8,509 nt of DNA. It comes from JAIEPT01 sp038217425 (GTDB taxonomy: Bacteria > Planctomycetota > Planctomycetia > Gemmatales > Gemmataceae). The notes beneath the pieces were generated by a model. It was not told where the DNA came from. It made no database searches and saw only the letters and a program-made list of their open reading frames with translations. The stretch spans positions 1 to 8,509 of the forward strand of contig JBBQPM010000249.1 in the NCBI GenBank assembly GCA_038217425.1. Reading direction: 5' to 3'. A program made the translations under genes and the position numbers. Shown here piece after piece: positions 5,598 through 8,509 of the stretch (position 1 is its first letter; every line of letters begins with the position of its first letter).

Positions 5598-8480
5598 TTA
5601 TGGCGTCGGGCGAGTCGCCAAGCGCTGCGTGAACTTTACCAATTCCACGCCCGCCAGGGGCAAGAGAGAGCAGGCTGCGATTACTCCCCAATCCGAGAGG
5701 GAAGGGGGAGACGTGTTAAGCACCCTCTGCAAGAGCGGCAGATAAACTGCTGCGGCTTGAAGGATCAGACACATCGCCACGGCCGCCCAGAGCCAAACGT
5801 TCGTGAACAGGCGGTTGAACGCCGACCGCCGCTGCGAGCGCGCGTTGAAGGCGTGGAAGACCTGGGCGAGCGCCAGCGTCATGAACGCCATGGTGGTCGC
5901 TTGCCGCAATCCATCGCCCGTCGTCCCATGCCAGCGCATCCCGATGCCGAAGGCGAGAAGCGTGACGGCGGTGAGCAACAGTCCTTGCCAGACGACCAGG
6001 GCGACGAAGTGCAAGGGAAGTAGCGGCTCCTTTGGGTCGCGGGGCGAACGTTTCATGACGTCCGGCGCCGACGGCTCCAGCGCCAGGGCAAACGCCGGGA
6101 AGATATCGGTGATCAGGTTGAGCCACAAGATCTGGAGGGCTACCAGCGGCAGCGGCCAACCGATCATGAGGGCGATAAATACGGTCAGGATTTCGGAGAT
6201 GTTGCAAGAGAAAAGGTAGTGGATGAAGCGGAGGATGTTGGCGTAGATGATCCGTCCCTGCTCGACCGCGCCGACGATGCTGGCGAAGTTATCGTCCGTG
6301 ATCACCATGTCGGCGCTTTCCTTGGCGACCTCGGTCCCCTTGATGCCCATTGCGATGCCGATGTCCGCTTTCTTCAGGGCGGGAGCGTCATTGACGCCGT
6401 CGCCCGTCATGGCGACCACGTGCCCCTGCTCTTGGAGCGCCTCGACGATCTGCAGTTTGTGTTCGGGCGAGACGCGGGCGAACACGGCTGCCTCGGCCAC
6501 GGCACGACCCCAACCCGCCGCGTCCAGGCCGGTCAACTCGCGCCCGTGGACGATTCGCAAGGGACGCCCGGCGAGATCGTGGTCGATGCCGAGTTGGCGC
6601 GCGATCTCGGCCGCGGTCGTTGGCTGGTCGCCGGTGATCATCACGGTCCGAATGCCCGCCGCGCGACAATCGGCGATGGCGGTCTTGGCCTCGTCACGAA
6701 GCGGGTCGCTCATGCCGACCAGGCCGACGAAGATCAACTCCTTCGCCAGGTCGCCCTCTTGATACCCCTCGGGAAGTTCGCGATACGCCAGGCCGAGAAC
6801 TCGCAGCGCAGCACCTGCAAGCTTCTCGTTCGCTTTTTCCCAGGCGCTTCGATCCTCCGCCGTCAGGGGCGCCGTTCCGGCGGCACGGACCTGAGCGCTG
6901 CTCAGCGCGATCAACGTCCCGGGCGAACCCTTGACATACGCCAACGTCTGACCCTGGGGGGTGCGATGCACTGTGACCATGCGCTTGCTGGTACTATCGA
7001 ACGGCGCTTCGTTGACGCGGGGAAATTCGGCCCCGAGGTCGGCGAGGTTCATGCCGGCCTTTTCCGCCGCGACGACCAAGGCCGCCTCGGTCGGATCGCC
7101 CAGGACGGCGTCCTGGCCGTCCTCGTGTTCCAGTTTGGCATCGTTGCACAAGGCGCCGATACGCAGCGCAAGGGCGAGGTGCTCGTCCGAGCGTGGGTCC
7201 ACCTGCTTACCGTCGACCTGGAACGTGCCCGCCGGCGCGTAGCCCGCGCCCGTAATTTCGACGCGGCGCTGGTCTAACACTAGGACCCGCGCGGTCATCT
7301 CGTTCTTGGTCAGCGTCCCGGTCTTGTCGGTGCAAATGACCGTGGTGGACCCCAGAGTTTCGACGGCGGGGAGACGGCGGACGAGGGCCCGCATCTTGGC
7401 CATACGCTGCATGCCCAGCGCCAAGGTCATGGTGGCGACGGCGGGCAATCCTTCGGGGACCGCGGCGATGGCCAGCGAGAGGCCGATCTCCAGCATGTGC
7501 CAAATGTCCGTGACGCCGCGCAGCCAACCGGCCAGAACGATGACGGCGCACAGCGACAGCACGACGACGATCAGCAAACGACCGAGGTTGGAGAGCTTTT
7601 GTTCCAGGGGCGTGTCGCGGGTCGTCGCCTCATCGATGAGGATGCCGATCTTGCCCACCTCCGTTTGCGCGCCCGTGGCTGTCACGAGCAATCTGCCTCG
7701 CCCTTCGGTGATCGTCGTACCGAGGAAGGCCAGATTGATGCGATCCCCCAGTGCCGCTCCCTCATCCTGGAGGGTCTCGGCTGACTTGTGGACAGCGAGC
7801 GATTCCCCAGTCAGAGCCGCCTCCTCAATCTGCAGACGCGCACACTCGATGATACGACCGTCGGCCGGCACCCGCGCCCCGGCAGCAAGGACGATCAAAT
7901 CGCCAGGCGCCAACTCCGCCGCCGAAATCTCGCTCTGCGTCCCTTCCCGGATCACATGGGCTGTCCGCACTGATTGTTTTTGCAAGGCGGACAACGCCGC
8001 CTCGGCTTTCCATTCGGTCAAGAAGCCAATGCCGGCGTTGATGACGATGACCACCAGAATCGCGATCGCCTCAATGGTCTCGTCCATGGCAAACGCAATC
8101 ACCGTGGCCGCGATCAGCAAGAGAACGATGAGACTGCGGAACTGGGCAAAGAAGATGGCGAAGGCGGAGCGCTCCTGCGCCTGCGCCAGGGTATTGGGGC
8201 CGTACTTCGCGAGCCGCCGAGTCGCCTCGGCGTCCGTCAGGCCCTGCGCGGCATCGGTCTGCAACCGCTCGCAGGTTTCGGCCGGCGTAAGAATGTGCCA
8301 GGCGGTCTGCGCACGCTCCTCACTGGCATGTGCAACGGTTGACGGATTCTTCGCCGTAGGATCGGTTGCCATAAGGCGAGCGGCAACACTTCGCTTACCC
8401 GTCAGCTGCTCTTTTCTGGGAAGAGCGAAAAGAGGAAGATGGTAGGCGTGTCGATCATTTTCCTTCGGGGTCAGAGTCAT
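5598..8480 (-). CDS. P-type cation-transporting ATPase, calcium-pump (P2) class
   Basis: This 960-residue inner-membrane pump uses ATP to move a cation, probably Ca2+, out of the cytoplasm. Domains in order: cation ATPase N-domain (about 60-100), helices M1-M2 (115-154), actuator with TGES (224-227), M3-M4 (301-352) with PEGLP at 342-346, phosphorylation site DKTGTLTKNE (D385), nucleotide-binding domain with KGSP (517-520), TGDQPTTA (616-623), hinge GDGVNDAPALKKAD (693-706), then M5-M10 (about 746-950). Calcium-site residues of SERCA have counterparts: E343 in M4, N760 and E763 in M5, N788, T791 and D792 in M6. Length is normal for full ten-helix pumps. The first 55 residues are polar and lack similarity to the family. 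GGAG six bases before the ATG at 8480 favours that start; the ATG at 8372 (residue 37) is the alternative. Na+ or Mn2+ transport cannot be excluded. Confidence 0.93.
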   Translation of the reverse strand: MTLTPKENDRHAYHLPLFALPRKEQLTGKRSVAARLMATDPTAKNPSTVAHASEERAQTAWHILTPAETCERLQTDAAQGLTDAEATRRLAKYGPNTLAQAQERSAFAIFFAQFRSLIVLLLIAATVIAFAMDETIEAIAILVVIVINAGIGFLTEWKAEAALSALQKQSVRTAHVIREGTQSEISAAELAPGDLIVLAAGARVPADGRIIECARLQIEEAALTGESLAVHKSAETLQDEGAALGDRINLAFLGTTITEGRGRLLVTATGAQTEVGKIGILIDEATTRDTPLEQKLSNLGRLLIVVVLSLCAVIVLAGWLRGVTDIWHMLEIGLSLAIAAVPEGLPAVATMTLALGMQRMAKMRALVRRLPAVETLGSTTVICTDKTGTLTKNEMTARVLVLDQRRVEITGAGYAPAGTFQVDGKQVDPRSDEHLALALRIGALCNDAKLEHEDGQDAVLGDPTEAALVVAAEKAGMNLADLGAEFPRVNEAPFDSTSKRMVTVHRTPQGQTLAYVKGSPGTLIALSSAQVRAAGTAPLTAEDRSAWEKANEKLAGAALRVLGLAYRELPEGYQEGDLAKELIFVGLVGMSDPLRDEAKTAIADCRAAGIRTVMITGDQPTTAAEIARQLGIDHDLAGRPLRIVHGRELTGLDAAGWGRAVAEAAVFARVSPEHKLQIVEALQEQGHVVAMTGDGVNDAPALKKADIGIAMGIKGTEVAKESADMVITDDNFASIVGAVEQGRIIYANILRFIHYLFSCNISEILTVFIALMIGWPLPLVALQILWLNLITDIFPAFALALEPSAPDVMKRSPRDPKEPLLPLHFVALVVWQGLLLTAVTLLAFGIGMRWHGTTGDGLRQATTMAFMTLALAQVFHAFNARSQRRSAFNRLFTNVWLWAAVAMCLILQAAAVYLPLLQRVLNTSPPSLSDWGVIAACSLLPLAGVELVKFTQRLATRPTP

Positions 8481-8486
8481 GGAAGA

Positions 8487-8490
8487 CTCC
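8487..8490 (-). promoter_or_regulatory. Ribosome site of the P-type ATPase
   Basis: GGAG on the minus strand lies six bases upstream of the ATG at 8480. The internal ATG at 8372 has no comparable site, so the longer protein is preferred. Confidence 0.5.
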
Positions 8491-8509
8491 AGCGAGTGTC
8501 TTGAAGCGT

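Noticed and set aside
6219..8445. Long plus-strand open frames of 352 and 379 residues
   Set aside because: Both lie wholly within the P-type ATPase on the other strand and have shadow-like composition.

Overview
The window looks like chromosomal DNA from a planctomycete, probably of the Pirellulales type. This is inferred from the gene content and style: a secreted formylglycine sulfatase, an FkbM methyltransferase behind a twin-arginine leader, a fragment resembling the C-terminus of large planctomycetal secreted proteins, high-GC arginine- and alanine-rich coding sequence, and several dispersed-looking GC-rich palindromes between genes. No tRNA, rRNA, CRISPR array, integrase or transposase was found.

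Layout. Positions 1-281 hold no convincing gene, only two adjacent small hairpins (166-209). A PLP-dependent lyase of the diaminopropionate ammonia-lyase type lies on the minus strand (282-1415). A divergent intergenic region (1416-1652) follows, carrying a 28-bp perfect inverted repeat whose arms are themselves palindromic. A secreted protein of unknown function is on the plus strand from 1653. Its frame appears to shift near 2240, so the natural C-terminus continues in another frame to 2451. Between it and the sulfatase, the minus strand keeps a start-less 56-codon fragment (2518-2688) that reads like the C-terminal tail of a PVC-type secreted protein: a gene remnant.

Three complete minus-strand genes fill the rest: a secreted sulfatase resembling heparan N-sulfatase (2690-4309), a Tat-signal-bearing FkbM methyltransferase (4478-5317), and a 960-residue P-type cation ATPase of the calcium-pump class (5598-8480). 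The gaps between them are 168 and 280 bp, and the first holds a 21-bp perfect inverted repeat, so they are more likely separate transcription units than one operon.

How they work together: the sulfatase fits the polysaccharide-desulfating lifestyle of planctomycetes. The methyltransferase could modify an exported glycan, but its Tat leader raises the question of how it would obtain S-adenosylmethionine. The ATPase and the lyase look like stand-alone housekeeping or accessory functions. I see no coherent novel multi-gene system. The most interesting items are the gene remnant, the frameshifted secreted protein, the nested palindromes and the exported-looking methyltransferase.
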